A stretch of DNA of 15,185 nucleotides from Clostridia bacterium (GTDB lineage Bacteria > Bacillota > Clostridia > Christensenellales > Borkfalkiaceae). Location of the stretch: positions 1 through 15,185 of the forward strand of contig CAAGDF010000076.1 in assembly GCA_900768525.1 (NCBI GenBank), given 5' to 3'. Below are positions 7,925 through 14,819 of the stretch, piece by piece (position 1 is the first letter of the stretch; each line of letters begins with the position of its first letter). The position numbers were made by a program, and so were the translations under genes. The notes under the pieces are model-generated. The model was not told the origin of the DNA, did not search any database, and worked only from the letters and a program-made list of their open reading frames with translations.

Positions 7925-8560
7925 ATGATAAATGAAGAAAACAGAGAAAACGTTAAAGAAAACAATATAGAAAAAAATATTGCGGACAATATAAAAGCAC
8001 TCAGACAGCAGTTCGGAATGAAACAATCCGACCTCGGCGAGCGTATTGCTTACAGCGATAAGACGGTCAGCAAGTGGGAAAACGGCTCTTCCGTGCCCGA
8101 TATAAACGCATTGAATGCGATTGCCGAAGTGTTCGGTTTAAAGGTAGACGACCTTATTCACCCAAACGCAGCGGCTACCACGGTAGAACTTGCCGATCAG
8201 GAAGTTAAAGAAAACCGCGCGGATGAAATAGCAATGATTTGTTTAAGCGTGCTGTTTGTCTATATGGCGGCGACGTTCATCTATTTTGCGCTGTGGCTGT
8301 TAAAAGGAATAAGTCTTTGGCAGCTGTTCATATGGGCAATTTGCCCGAGCGCAATCATTTTGTACCGCTTTAACCGTACAAACCACAACGTAAAGTGGGC
8401 AAATACGCTGACGCTGAGCATTTTCCTATGGTCGCTGATAACCGCGCTGTACCTGCAACTACTTAAATATCAGTTATGGCCGCTGTTCTTCTTAGGGCTG
8501 CCCGCCGAGGCTATGATAGTTATCTCCACCCTGTTTCGCAAGCAAAAAAAGCGCAAATAA
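7925..8560 (+). CDS. XRE-family regulator with C-terminal membrane domain
   Basis: The 211-residue product has a Cro/C1-type helix-turn-helix at about 20-78 (NIKALRQQFGMKQSDLGERI, then SDKTVSKWENGSSVPD and NALNAIAEVFGLKVDDLI), which is the standard HTH_3 pattern. A charged linker follows to about 102, then four predicted membrane helices at about 103-125, 131-149, 159-180 and 184-204, and a basic tail (RKQKKRK). Such proteins are membrane-tethered DNA-binding regulators, common in Clostridia, often with a local target and an unknown membrane signal. The start at 7925 is supported by the promoter and by the lack of any later usable start before the HTH. The gene converges on the MATE pump gene; a link between them is possible but not shown. 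Confidence 0.9.
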   Translation: MINEENRENVKENNIEKNIADNIKALRQQFGMKQSDLGERIAYSDKTVSKWENGSSVPDINALNAIAEVFGLKVDDLIHPNAAATTVELADQEVKENRADEIAMICLSVLFVYMAATFIYFALWLLKGISLWQLFIWAICPSAIILYRFNRTNHNVKWANTLTLSIFLWSLITALYLQLLKYQLWPLFFLGLPAEAMIVISTLFRKQKKRK

Positions 8561-8574
8561 AATTAGCGTATATA

Positions 8575-8616
8575 AAAAGCGTAAATCCGTTTCTACTCGG
8601 GTTTACGCTTTTATTT
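8575..8616 (+). terminator. Rho-independent terminator of the XRE gene
   Basis: AAAAGCGTAAATCCG (8575-8589) pairs with CGGGTTTACGCTTTT (8598-8612) through one T-G wobble, with loop TTTCTACT and a T-rich tail. It lies 14 nt after the stop codon. The A-rich left arm also allows function in the other direction. Confidence 0.88.
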
Positions 8617-8623
8617 TATCTTT

Positions 8624-8658
8624 GAAATATTCGATAATCGACTTATAGACGGTTTTTT
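8624..8658 (+). repeat. repeat element copy C (inverted relative to the two copies in the MATE leader)
   Basis: The plus strand reads GAAATA, then TTCGATAATCGACTTATAG, then ACGG and six T. The 19-base core is identical to that of copy B read on the minus strand, and the GAAAT flank and T-tract match too. Unlike copies A and B it lacks a clear outer stem. It sits just after the XRE terminator and before the end of the convergent MATE gene, so no plus-strand gene follows it. With copies A and B it brackets the MATE gene as an inverted repeat about 1.6 kb apart. Confidence 0.8.
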
Positions 8659-8700
8659 GGTCTTTTAAAATCCTTTTGATAATCACCGCAAACAAGGTTT

Positions 8701-8729
8701 ATCTGTTTTAATCAAGCATTAAAACAGAT
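8701..8729 (-). terminator. hairpin ending the MATE transcript (possibly bidirectional)
   Basis: A perfect 12-bp stem, ATCTGTTTTAAT (8701-8712) with ATTAAAACAGAT (8718-8729) around loop CAAGC, lies 17 nt past the MATE stop codon. The minus-strand tail (AAACCTTGTTTG) is a poor U-tract; the plus-strand tail (TGACTTTTTC) is better. The position fits termination between convergent genes. Confidence 0.6.
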
Positions 8730-8745
8730 TGACTTTTTCATATCT

Positions 8746-10143
8746 TCACGTCGCGGCGGCAACATTTTCTGCGGGTGCAATTTTTAATTTTTTGTAGTTG
8801 ATTATAAAGCAGATAGTTTCCGCGATTGCCGTTATCGTCCAGGAGAAGATATACAGCAAATATAGCGAAAGAATCGTACCGAAATAGGCAAATACGGTAT
8901 AAATCCACACCACGCGGAATACACACGAACCCATTATAACGATGATTGTAGGCACTAAACTCTTACCGATACCGCGGTTCGCGGCAATGGCGCAATCCAT
9001 AAACGCGCTGACCGCATACGATACGCCCATTATGCGGGTACGTTGCAAGCCCGCTTCGATAACGGCTTCGTCGTTGGCGAACAGCGATAAGAACTCCCTG
9101 CCGAATAGCAGCAACGCGCCGCCGAGCACTGCGCCCATAATAAACGCGTAAGTGATGCCGATAAAGTAACTTTTAAGCACACGATCGCGCTTGCCTGCGC
9201 CGAGGTTTTGCCCCATAAAGGTGGAACAAGCGGTGTAAAACGCAGACATTACGTTATATATAATCGCATCCGAATTGGCGGCGGCTGCATTACCCTCTAC
9301 CATAACCGAATCAAAAGAGTTGACAGCGCTTTGAATAAACAGGTTTGCCACGGCAAAAATACCGTTTTGCAATCCCGCGGGAATACCCAAACCCAAAACA
9401 CGCCTGAGTTCCTGCTTTTCAAGCCCGCCTTTTAAATCCTTTAGTTTGAAAGTACATTCGCCCGGACGCATCATATGTATAAGAATCAGCCCCGCGGAAA
9501 CATACTGTGTGATAATACTTGCAAGCGCAACGCCGTCCTCCGCCATACCGCACACAAGCACGAAAAACAAATTGAAGATTACATTCAGAATTCCAGAAAT
9601 AAAAAGATAAATCAGCGGGCGTTTAGTATCTCCGTTCGCGCTGAGCACGCCGTTACCGAAGTTGAAAATACCGAGCGCGGGCATGCCGATCGCATAAATT
9701 CTGAAATACAATTCCGCGCCGTCGATCAGATCTTCTTTAGTGCGAAGAAGTTCAAGCATGAACCGCGCACACACAAGGCACAGCACCGTAATAATGCAGC
9801 CCGTTACAAGGCAAATTACAAACGACGTGCGAATCGACGAGGCGGTTTTTTCCTTATTGCCCGCGCCGAGATGTTGCGCCACGCGCACGTTGACCGCACT
9901 GCCCATCCCTATTATAAAACCCGTAAACAGCGATACAAGTATAGTAGTCGAACCGACCGCGCCGAGCGCTTCGGCACTGGAAAACTTTCCCACGACTGCA
10001 ACGTCCGCCATATTGAACAGCACCTGCAAAAGCTGCGAAAACATAAGCGGCACGCTGAAAAGAAACATATTCTTCCACAGCGAGCCATCAAGCATATGTA
10101 TTCCGTACTGCGGTTTACTTGCGCCTGCTGCCTGCTTTGTCAT
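8746..10143 (-). CDS. MATE-family multidrug/cation efflux transporter
   Basis: The 465-residue product is the usual length for MATE (NorM/DinF/MepA-like) antiporters, which expel cationic drugs or metabolites in exchange for Na+ or H+. About 12 membrane helices are visible in two pseudo-symmetric halves. Family signatures: the amphipathic start and first helix (MFLFSVPLMFSQLLQVLFNM), VRVAQHLGAGNKEKT (~87-100), SANGDTKRP (~168-176), and the second-half equivalent MGQNLGAGKRDRV (~310-322). The ATG at 10143 is chosen over one two codons upstream because GAGGG then lies at a normal ~7-nt spacing. The gene appears monocistronic, with its own consensus promoter at 10308-10336 and a ~150-nt leader carrying two attenuator-like elements. 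This implies conditional expression, perhaps by the pump's substrate. Substrate not predictable from sequence. Confidence 0.95.
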   Translation of the reverse strand: MTKQAAGASKPQYGIHMLDGSLWKNMFLFSVPLMFSQLLQVLFNMADVAVVGKFSSAEALGAVGSTTILVSLFTGFIIGMGSAVNVRVAQHLGAGNKEKTASSIRTSFVICLVTGCIITVLCLVCARFMLELLRTKEDLIDGAELYFRIYAIGMPALGIFNFGNGVLSANGDTKRPLIYLFISGILNVIFNLFFVLVCGMAEDGVALASIITQYVSAGLILIHMMRPGECTFKLKDLKGGLEKQELRRVLGLGIPAGLQNGIFAVANLFIQSAVNSFDSVMVEGNAAAANSDAIIYNVMSAFYTACSTFMGQNLGAGKRDRVLKSYFIGITYAFIMGAVLGGALLLFGREFLSLFANDEAVIEAGLQRTRIMGVSYAVSAFMDCAIAANRGIGKSLVPTIIVIMGSCVFRVVWIYTVFAYFGTILSLYLLYIFSWTITAIAETICFIINYKKLKIAPAENVAAAT

Positions 10144-10175
10144 ATGCATACCCTCGGAAAATTAAGTCAAAAAAT

Positions 10176-10222
10176 AAAAAACCCTGCCTATAAGTCGATT
10201 ATCGAACATTTCGGCATGTTTT
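10176..10222 (-). promoter_or_regulatory. leader element copy B: stem-loop with U-tract in the MATE 5' UTR
   Basis: Read as RNA, AAAACAUGCC (10222-10213) can pair with GGCAGGGUUUU (10188-10178) through one A-G mismatch. The loop holds GAAAUGUUCGAUAAUCGAC and ACUUAUA, and six U end the element. The conserved CCGAAATGT, ATCGACTTATA and GCAG blocks match copy A at about 26 of 31 positions. It looks like a transcription attenuator or riboswitch-type unit, starting about 33 nt before the MATE ATG. No known riboswitch consensus was confirmed. Confidence 0.6.
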
Positions 10223-10244
10223 AACATAACTTTTTCTTTAACGC

Positions 10245-10297
10245 AAAAAACACTGAAAGTCTGCGTATAAGTCGATAAACGCACATTTCGGTGTTTT
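10245..10297 (-). promoter_or_regulatory. leader element copy A: stem-loop with U-tract in the MATE 5' UTR
   Basis: As RNA: AAAACAC (10297-10291) pairs with GUGUUUU (10253-10247), a C-A mismatch follows, GAAA (10289-10286) pairs with UUUC (10258-10255), and an inner UGCGU (10283-10279) pairs with ACGCA (10266-10262). The 12-base loop is UUAUCGACUUAU and the element ends in a U6 tract. It begins just after the predicted transcription start and forms a good intrinsic-terminator shape. The conserved bases lie in unpaired parts, as expected for a ligand- or protein-binding leader. Confidence 0.62.
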
Positions 10298-10307
10298 AGT
10301 ATAGATT

Positions 10308-10336
10308 ATTATATTCTCTTTTGTTTCAATTGTCAA
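10308..10336 (-). promoter_or_regulatory. consensus sigma-A promoter of the MATE gene
   Basis: On the minus strand TTGACA (10336-10331), a 17-bp spacer, and TATAAT (10313-10308) match the vegetative consensus exactly. Transcription would start near 10301, leaving a leader of about 158 nt. Such a strong promoter ahead of two hairpin/U-tract elements suggests control after initiation. Confidence 0.93.
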
Positions 10337-10396
10337 GAAAAGTTACAGGGAAAAACCATAAAATAAATCCGCCGCAAAAAAGCCGGAAAAACTTAA

Positions 10397-10431
10397 AAAA
10401 GAGGACGGCATATAACTTGCCATCCTCTTTT
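10397..10431 (-). terminator. Rho-independent terminator of the hydrogenase/fumarate reductase operon
   Basis: A 14-bp stem between AAAAGAGGACGGCA (10397-10410) and TGCCATCCTCTTTT (10418-10431) has one wobble and a 7-base loop. On the minus strand the stem is followed by TTTTTTAAGTTTTT. It lies 18 nt past the hydrogenase stop codon. Confidence 0.9.
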
Positions 10432-10449
10432 ATAATAGGTTTTTAACAA

Positions 10450-11889
10450 TCAGTCCTTTTTAAGGACGGATACGGCGTCGGTAATGGTCTTTTCCAACGC
10501 TTCGCGGCCGTATTTATCGACGTCGGCTTTGTTCTTTTCGCCGTGCGTCAAACATCCTGCGCCGCCGATACAACCGCCTAAGCATGCCATACCCTCGATA
10601 AAGTTTGCGTCGAGCATGTTTTTGCTCTTTTTGAGGAGCGCGATACGACATTCTTCGATACCGTCGCAGGCGCAAGGTTTAAGATCGAAATCGGTAACGC
10701 CCTGCTCTTTCAAAGCCTCGGCAACGGAATCGGAAAGACCGCCGCATCTTGCGAATATTCTTCCGAAATAGGACGCATTATCCAAAACGCCCTCTTCAAG
10801 CGTGGTGATATCGATATCCTTGCTGTCGAACAATGCTTGCAACTCCTCGAACGTGAGCGCGCAATCGACGTACGGTTTGACTATTTCAAGCTGAACCTCG
10901 GCTTTTTTTGCGGTACACGGTCCGATAAATATAATCTTGCAAGGCGCGTCGTGCTCTTTAAGATACTTGGAAATAGCACCCATAGGCGAAAGATTGTGCG
11001 AAATGTATTCTTTCATCTGCGGGAAGTTCTTTTCCACGAAATTTACGAACGCAGGACAGCACGAACTCGTTAAAAATCCTTTTTCGACAAGCTCTTTGGA
11101 TTCGTTGAGCGCAACCATATCTGCGCCGAGAGCCGCTTCTACCACGGTGTGGAAACCGAGTTTTTTAAGACCTGTGATAACTTGACCGAGTTTAGCATAG
11201 CTGAACTGGCTGGATATGGAAGGAGCAACGACGGCGAACACCTTATAATTGGTGTTATTCTCGCTCTTTTTGATAATATCGATTGCGTCGAGTATATACG
11301 ATTTATCGGAAATCGCGCCGAACGGGCATTGATATACGCACGCCCCGCACGAAATACACTTGCTGTGGTCGATACATGCCTCTTTTTCCGCGCCCATAGA
11401 AATCGCTTTGACTTTGCATGCAAGTTCGCACGGGCGTTTGTTGTTTCTTATAGCGTTGTACGGGCAGACCTTGGAGCAAGCGCCGCACTCTTTACATTTG
11501 CTCTTATCGATATGTGCAACATGATTTGCATCGAAAGTGATCGCGCCGAAACGACAAGCGTCCTCGCAACGGTGAGCAAGACAGCCGCGGCATGCCGAAG
11601 AAACCTCGTAGCCGTTAACAGGACACTCGTCGCAAGCGATATCGATAACCTGAATTACGTTAGGATCGTTTTTATCGCCGCCCATAGCGAGTTTTACGCG
11701 TTCGGCAAGAATCGCGCGTTCTTTATAAACGCAGCAACGCATTGTAGGCACTTTGCCGGGAACGATGGTCTTGGGAATATCGAGCACATGTTCGGTAAGC
11801 GTACCGTTCCACGCTTCTCTTGCGACTTCGCGCAATACTTTGTATTTTAGATGTTGAACTTTTGTGTCGAACTTTTTAATTGCTGCCAT
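10450..11889 (-). CDS. [FeFe] hydrogenase, group B-like, with N-terminal ferredoxin-type clusters
   Basis: The 479-residue product should catalyse reversible H2 oxidation/proton reduction at an H-cluster in the cytoplasm. N-terminal half: cysteines at 86, 89, 100, 103, 108 and 112; a 4Fe-4S motif C132-x2-C135-x2-C138-x3-C142-P; C154 and C158; and a second motif C178-x2-C181-x2-C184-x3-C188-P. H-cluster motifs: L1 SSCCPAF (C277, C278), L2 IGPCTAKKAE (C325), L3 GMACLGGCIGGAGC (C436, C440). L1 with PAF instead of PGW, and L3 with GGAGC instead of GGGQP, fit the poorly characterised group B enzymes rather than group A (CpI/HydA). The start at 11889 has AAGG ahead of it. It is the last gene of the operon, 12 nt after the small ferredoxin gene that may be its electron partner. 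The HydEFG maturases it needs are not in the window. Confidence 0.9.
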   Translation of the reverse strand: MAAIKKFDTKVQHLKYKVLREVAREAWNGTLTEHVLDIPKTIVPGKVPTMRCCVYKERAILAERVKLAMGGDKNDPNVIQVIDIACDECPVNGYEVSSACRGCLAHRCEDACRFGAITFDANHVAHIDKSKCKECGACSKVCPYNAIRNNKRPCELACKVKAISMGAEKEACIDHSKCISCGACVYQCPFGAISDKSYILDAIDIIKKSENNTNYKVFAVVAPSISSQFSYAKLGQVITGLKKLGFHTVVEAALGADMVALNESKELVEKGFLTSSCCPAFVNFVEKNFPQMKEYISHNLSPMGAISKYLKEHDAPCKIIFIGPCTAKKAEVQLEIVKPYVDCALTFEELQALFDSKDIDITTLEEGVLDNASYFGRIFARCGGLSDSVAEALKEQGVTDFDLKPCACDGIEECRIALLKKSKNMLDANFIEGMACLGGCIGGAGCLTHGEKNKADVDKYGREALEKTITDAVSVLKKD

Positions 11890-11901
11890 TTTTAAACTAC
11901 C

Positions 11902-12144
11902 TTATAATTTCGCAAGAACGTTTTCATTGAAGAAGGTTTCGACCGTCTGGGGGTTTACCGAAAACAATTCGCCGTCAACGGTAACGCAAACGCCCTGTTC
12001 GCATTTTCCGATACAAAAAGTACCTGCGAGATCAACTTTATCTTCTACCTTATTGTCGGCAATGAGTTTTCTCAACTGTTCGATAACAGGTCTGGAACCT
12101 TTAAGGTGACAAGAACTTCCTACACAAACTGTAACTTTTAACAT
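11902..12144 (-). CDS. thioredoxin-like (2Fe-2S) ferredoxin (NuoE C-domain/HoxE-like)
   Basis: The 80-residue product is a small electron carrier. VCVGSSCHLKG supplies C7 and C12, and AGTFCIGKCEQG supplies C44 and C48. This C-x4-C...C-x3-C layout is that of thioredoxin-fold 2Fe-2S ferredoxins related to the C-terminal part of NuoE/HoxE and the subunits of multimeric [FeFe] hydrogenases. C53 is an extra cysteine. GGAGAG precedes the ATG. Its position between the PQ-loop gene and the hydrogenase gene (26- and 12-nt gaps) suggests it passes electrons between the hydrogenase and the upstream NAD(P)H/fumarate module. The partner is inferred, not shown. Confidence 0.88.
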   Translation of the reverse strand: MLKVTVCVGSSCHLKGSRPVIEQLRKLIADNKVEDKVDLAGTFCIGKCEQGVCVTVDGELFSVNPQTVETFFNENVLAKL

Positions 12145-12170
12145 TTTTTCTCTCCGTATTTCTATTCGAT

Positions 12171-12485
12171 TTATTCCTTGTTTTTCTGAGCGTCTAATTT
12201 TTTATTTCTGAAATAAATTGCAATACCCGTAGCTACCATAGACAGGTTAATAATATAGCAAGCGAACGCTACCCATTGCATTACGGTAAGCCCGCTGTTA
12301 CCTATGCAGGTAAATATCATTTTGAACAATCCTGCTACATAACCAAGGCAGATCAGCGACATAAACTGAAGGCTTGTACCCTTTGCCGTGCGCGCTTTAT
12401 ACGCTTTTATAATATTGAAAGGCCATGACGCCCCGAAGCATACGAGAAATATAATCTCGCATATAGTTGCTAATGTTCCGTACAT
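12171..12485 (-). CDS. small PQ-loop (SemiSWEET-like) membrane protein
   Basis: The 104-residue product has three predicted membrane helices (about 4-25, 38-60 and 68-92) and a charged tail. The segment after helix 1, WPFNIIKAYKARTAKGTSLQ, resembles the PQ-loop motif (conserved Pro and a basic loop leading to a G-x-S turn), although Gln of the PQ pair is Phe here. Length and one triple-helix bundle match SemiSWEET-type transporters, which work as dimers. CAGGAG precedes the ATG, and the gene starts 16 nt after the flavoprotein gene, so it is translated as part of the redox operon. It is not an FrdC/FrdD or cytochrome b anchor: no pattern of haem-ligand histidines is seen. Transport of a substrate or product of the operon is only a guess. 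Confidence 0.7.
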   Translation of the reverse strand: MYGTLATICEIIFLVCFGASWPFNIIKAYKARTAKGTSLQFMSLICLGYVAGLFKMIFTCIGNSGLTVMQWVAFACYIINLSMVATGIAIYFRNKKLDAQKNKE

Positions 12486-12501
12486 TTTTTATCTCCTGTA
12501 A

Positions 12502-14109
12502 TTACATGTCCTTCCGTCTGTAATCCGGAAGAAGCTGGGGCGAAAGCTTTTCGGGCTTAATGCCTGCGTTTTCAAGTTCTTTTTCAAACTTTTCAACGTG
12601 CGAAAGCGTAAGTTTGCCCACATTTTTGACGGTTTTTGCCTTTGCAGCAGCCGCACGACCTGCGTCGCGACCGAAAACTATAACGTCCAGAAGCGAGTTG
12701 CCCATAAGTCTGTTTCTGCCGTGAATACCCCCGACCGCTTCGCCCGCTACGAACAAGTCTTCAACCGCGGTTTCGCAGTTGCCGTCGATGTCTATACCGC
12801 CGTTCTGATAGTGCAGCGTGGGATAGACGAGGATAGGTTCTTTGCGGATATCTATTCCGTACTTATCGAACATACGGAACATTGCGGGAATACGTTTCAT
12901 AATGGTACCCTCGCCGCCGATTTTTTCGATCATAGGCGTATCCAGCCAGACGCCCTCACCGTCGGTAGTTTTGATACCGTTATCGCGCTTTTTGCACTCG
13001 CGGATAATGGAAGCCGCGGTTACGTCACGCGTTTCAAGCGAATAGACGAATGCTTCGCCGTTCTTGTTAACGAGCTGTGCGCCGAGCGAACGAACCTTTT
13101 CGGTTACGAGCGCGCCGAAAACCTGCGTGGGTTCCGCAACGCCCGTGGGGTGATACTGAAGCGTATCTGCGTAAAGAAGTTTTGCGCCCGCGCGATATGC
13201 AAGCACCAAACCGTCCGCCGTTGCACCGTAATGGTTACTCGTCGGGAACCCCTGATAGTGCAGTCTGCCTGCGCCGCCCGTTGCGATAATAACGGTCTTT
13301 GCCTTAGCGACCGAAATCTCGCCCGTTTCCATATTGAGAAGAACCGCGCCCGCAGCCTTGCCGTTTTCATCCTTGATAATCTCTATCGCAGCGGTGAAAT
13401 CCACAACGGGAATATTGCGGTTAAGCACTTCGTCGCGCAGAGTTCTCATAATCTCCGCACCCGAGTAGTCCTTGCATGCGTGCATTCTCTTTCTCGAAGT
13501 ACCGCCGCCGTGCGTGGTTATCATATTGCCGTTTTCGTCCTTATCGAACATAACGCCGAGATCAGACAGCCATTCGATAGCCGACGGCGCTTCGTAAACA
13601 AGCATTTTCAAAAGCTCGGGCTTAGCGGCAAAGTGTCCGCCGCCGAAAGCGTCGAGGTAGTGAATCGCGGGGCTGTCGTTTTCTTTATCGGCAGCCTGAA
13701 TACCGCCCTCCGCCATCATCGTGTTTGCGTCGCCTATACGAAGCTTTGTAACGATCATTACGTTTGCGCCGTTGGCGTGTGCTGTAATAGCCGCGCTCGA
13801 ACCTGCGCCGCCGCCGCCTATTACAAGCACGTCTACGTCGTAAGCGGGGTGTTTAAGGTCGATATTCAAACCGAGCGTTCTCGATTTGCCTTGCAAAAGC
13901 GCGGCAAGTTCGTGCAGAACTTTATCGCCCTTGTTTTTGCCCACTTTAAGATTTTCGTACGCGCTTTCGATATAATCGGGATGATTTTCCTTTAATACGG
14001 CGTCCTTTTCGTCGGCGGTCATTCGCGGAAACAATTCTTCATATCTTTTTTCTCTGCTCGCCTCGACTTTCTTCATCGAAGCAAGCTGTTCATCGGTATA
14101 ATGATACAT
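12502..14109 (-). CDS. frdA: fumarate reductase/succinate dehydrogenase-type flavoprotein subunit
   Basis: The 535-residue product is predicted to reduce fumarate (or a similar alkene acid) at FAD. FAD-binding: DVLVIGGGGAGSSAA (92-106), ATGGAGRLH (~276-284), and GEAVGGIHGRNRLMGNSLLD (~456-475). Fumarate-site residues are present: HPTG (320-323), the Arg of TRDV (361), HYQNGGI (H433), and the Arg of GRNRL (R465/R467). The first ~90 residues are a charged helical extension (starting MYHYTDEQLASMKKVEASRE) ahead of the normal FAD domain. AAGGAG precedes the ATG. The gene starts 11 nt after the FrdB-like gene, so the two probably form a FrdAB/TfrAB-like pair. The closely related L-aspartate oxidase is less likely given the iron-sulfur partner and operon. 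Direction and substrate are inferred. Confidence 0.9.
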   Translation of the reverse strand: MYHYTDEQLASMKKVEASREKRYEELFPRMTADEKDAVLKENHPDYIESAYENLKVGKNKGDKVLHELAALLQGKSRTLGLNIDLKHPAYDVDVLVIGGGGAGSSAAITAHANGANVMIVTKLRIGDANTMMAEGGIQAADKENDSPAIHYLDAFGGGHFAAKPELLKMLVYEAPSAIEWLSDLGVMFDKDENGNMITTHGGGTSRKRMHACKDYSGAEIMRTLRDEVLNRNIPVVDFTAAIEIIKDENGKAAGAVLLNMETGEISVAKAKTVIIATGGAGRLHYQGFPTSNHYGATADGLVLAYRAGAKLLYADTLQYHPTGVAEPTQVFGALVTEKVRSLGAQLVNKNGEAFVYSLETRDVTAASIIRECKKRDNGIKTTDGEGVWLDTPMIEKIGGEGTIMKRIPAMFRMFDKYGIDIRKEPILVYPTLHYQNGGIDIDGNCETAVEDLFVAGEAVGGIHGRNRLMGNSLLDVIVFGRDAGRAAAAKAKTVKNVGKLTLSHVEKFEKELENAGIKPEKLSPQLLPDYRRKDM

Positions 14110-14120
14110 TTCTCGTCTCC

Positions 14121-14795
14121 TTACTTTTCGATATCTCTGTGGTTGTACAGTTCTTTCATCTCGTCTATGGGCTTATTCATGATATCTTCCATAAGTTTGA
14201 CGAAATCGCCGTTGTTGATCTCCGCCACCCTCTTTTCGAGGTGTTTACATTCGGGCGCAAGGTATTTGCCGTAAAGTCTTCTTGCAAGCTCCGCCACCTG
14301 CGGATGAGATATTCCCGCCGGGCAACGCGACGAACAAACGCCGCACATTACGCAGTCAAAACTCTCTTCGGCGCATTTTTTATACTCGCCGCGCTGAGCA
14401 TATGCGATATATTGCATAACGTTAAGCCCCTGCGTGCATGCCTTCGTGCAGGCGTTGCAGCCTATGCAACTGTAAATTTCGGGATAAAGTTGCATCATAA
14501 TCTGCTCGGTCGGTTTAATCTTTTCTATATCGTAAACCTGTTTTACGAGCGGGAAGAACGGAAGCGTAGCAACGTACATTCCCTCTTCCACCTGCTGCTG
14601 ACAAGCAAGGCATGTTTTTAATTCCTGTTTGCCCTTGATACGATATATGGTAGCGCACGCGCCGCAAAAACCGTTACGGCAACCGCAACCTCTTACCAGC
14701 CGATAACCCGCGTATTCCATAGCCTTCATAATGGTAAGGCTTGCGGGAACTTCGTACTTTTTACCGAAAAAATAAACGTTTACTTTATTTTCCAT
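14121..14795 (-). CDS. FrdB/TfrB-like iron-sulfur subunit (2Fe-2S plus two 4Fe-4S)
   Basis: The 224-residue product should wire electrons to the flavoprotein. N-terminal plant-type 2Fe-2S domain: C39-x4-C44-x2-C47-x14-C62 (GCRNGFCGACATIY...TCLAC), with further cysteines at 37 and 65. C-terminal half: two 4Fe-4S motifs, SCIGCNACTKACTQG (C110, C113, C116, C120) and DCVMCGVCSSRCPAG (C148, C151, C154, C158). Two 4Fe-4S motifs are reminiscent of thiol:fumarate-reductase/heterodisulfide-reductase-like subunits rather than the classic FrdB set of one each of 2Fe-2S, 4Fe-4S and 3Fe-4S. The ATG at 14795 is chosen because AGAGG lies 6 nt upstream; an in-frame TTG two codons earlier overlaps that spacing. 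It starts 24 nt after the FAD/NAD(P) reductase gene. Confidence 0.88.
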   Translation of the reverse strand: MENKVNVYFFGKKYEVPASLTIMKAMEYAGYRLVRGCGCRNGFCGACATIYRIKGKQELKTCLACQQQVEEGMYVATLPFFPLVKQVYDIEKIKPTEQIMMQLYPEIYSCIGCNACTKACTQGLNVMQYIAYAQRGEYKKCAEESFDCVMCGVCSSRCPAGISHPQVAELARRLYGKYLAPECKHLEKRVAEINNGDFVKLMEDIMNKPIDEMKELYNHRDIEK

Positions 14796-14819
14796 TTTCA
14801 ACCTCTTGGTCTGATTACC

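Noticed and set aside
10176..10297. A firm guanidine-IV (mepA) riboswitch call, or a CRISPR-like repeat pair
   Set aside because: The context fits a MATE riboswitch but I could not match a known consensus from memory. Two imperfect copies with an unlike 'spacer' and hairpin/U-tract structure are not a CRISPR array.
12598..13995. Long open frame (about 465 codons) on the plus strand, antisense to the flavoprotein gene
   Set aside because: It mirrors the codon bias of the FrdA-like gene, has no domain-like sequence and no Shine-Dalgarno site. The same applies to plus-strand frames at 9475-10224 (opposite MATE), 11149-11850 (opposite hydrogenase) and 5815-6297 (opposite lipoprotein).
12502..14109. 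L-aspartate oxidase (NadB) instead of fumarate reductase flavoprotein
   Set aside because: The active sites are alike, but the adjacent iron-sulfur subunit and redox operon, with no nadA/nadC nearby, favour a fumarate-reductase-type role.
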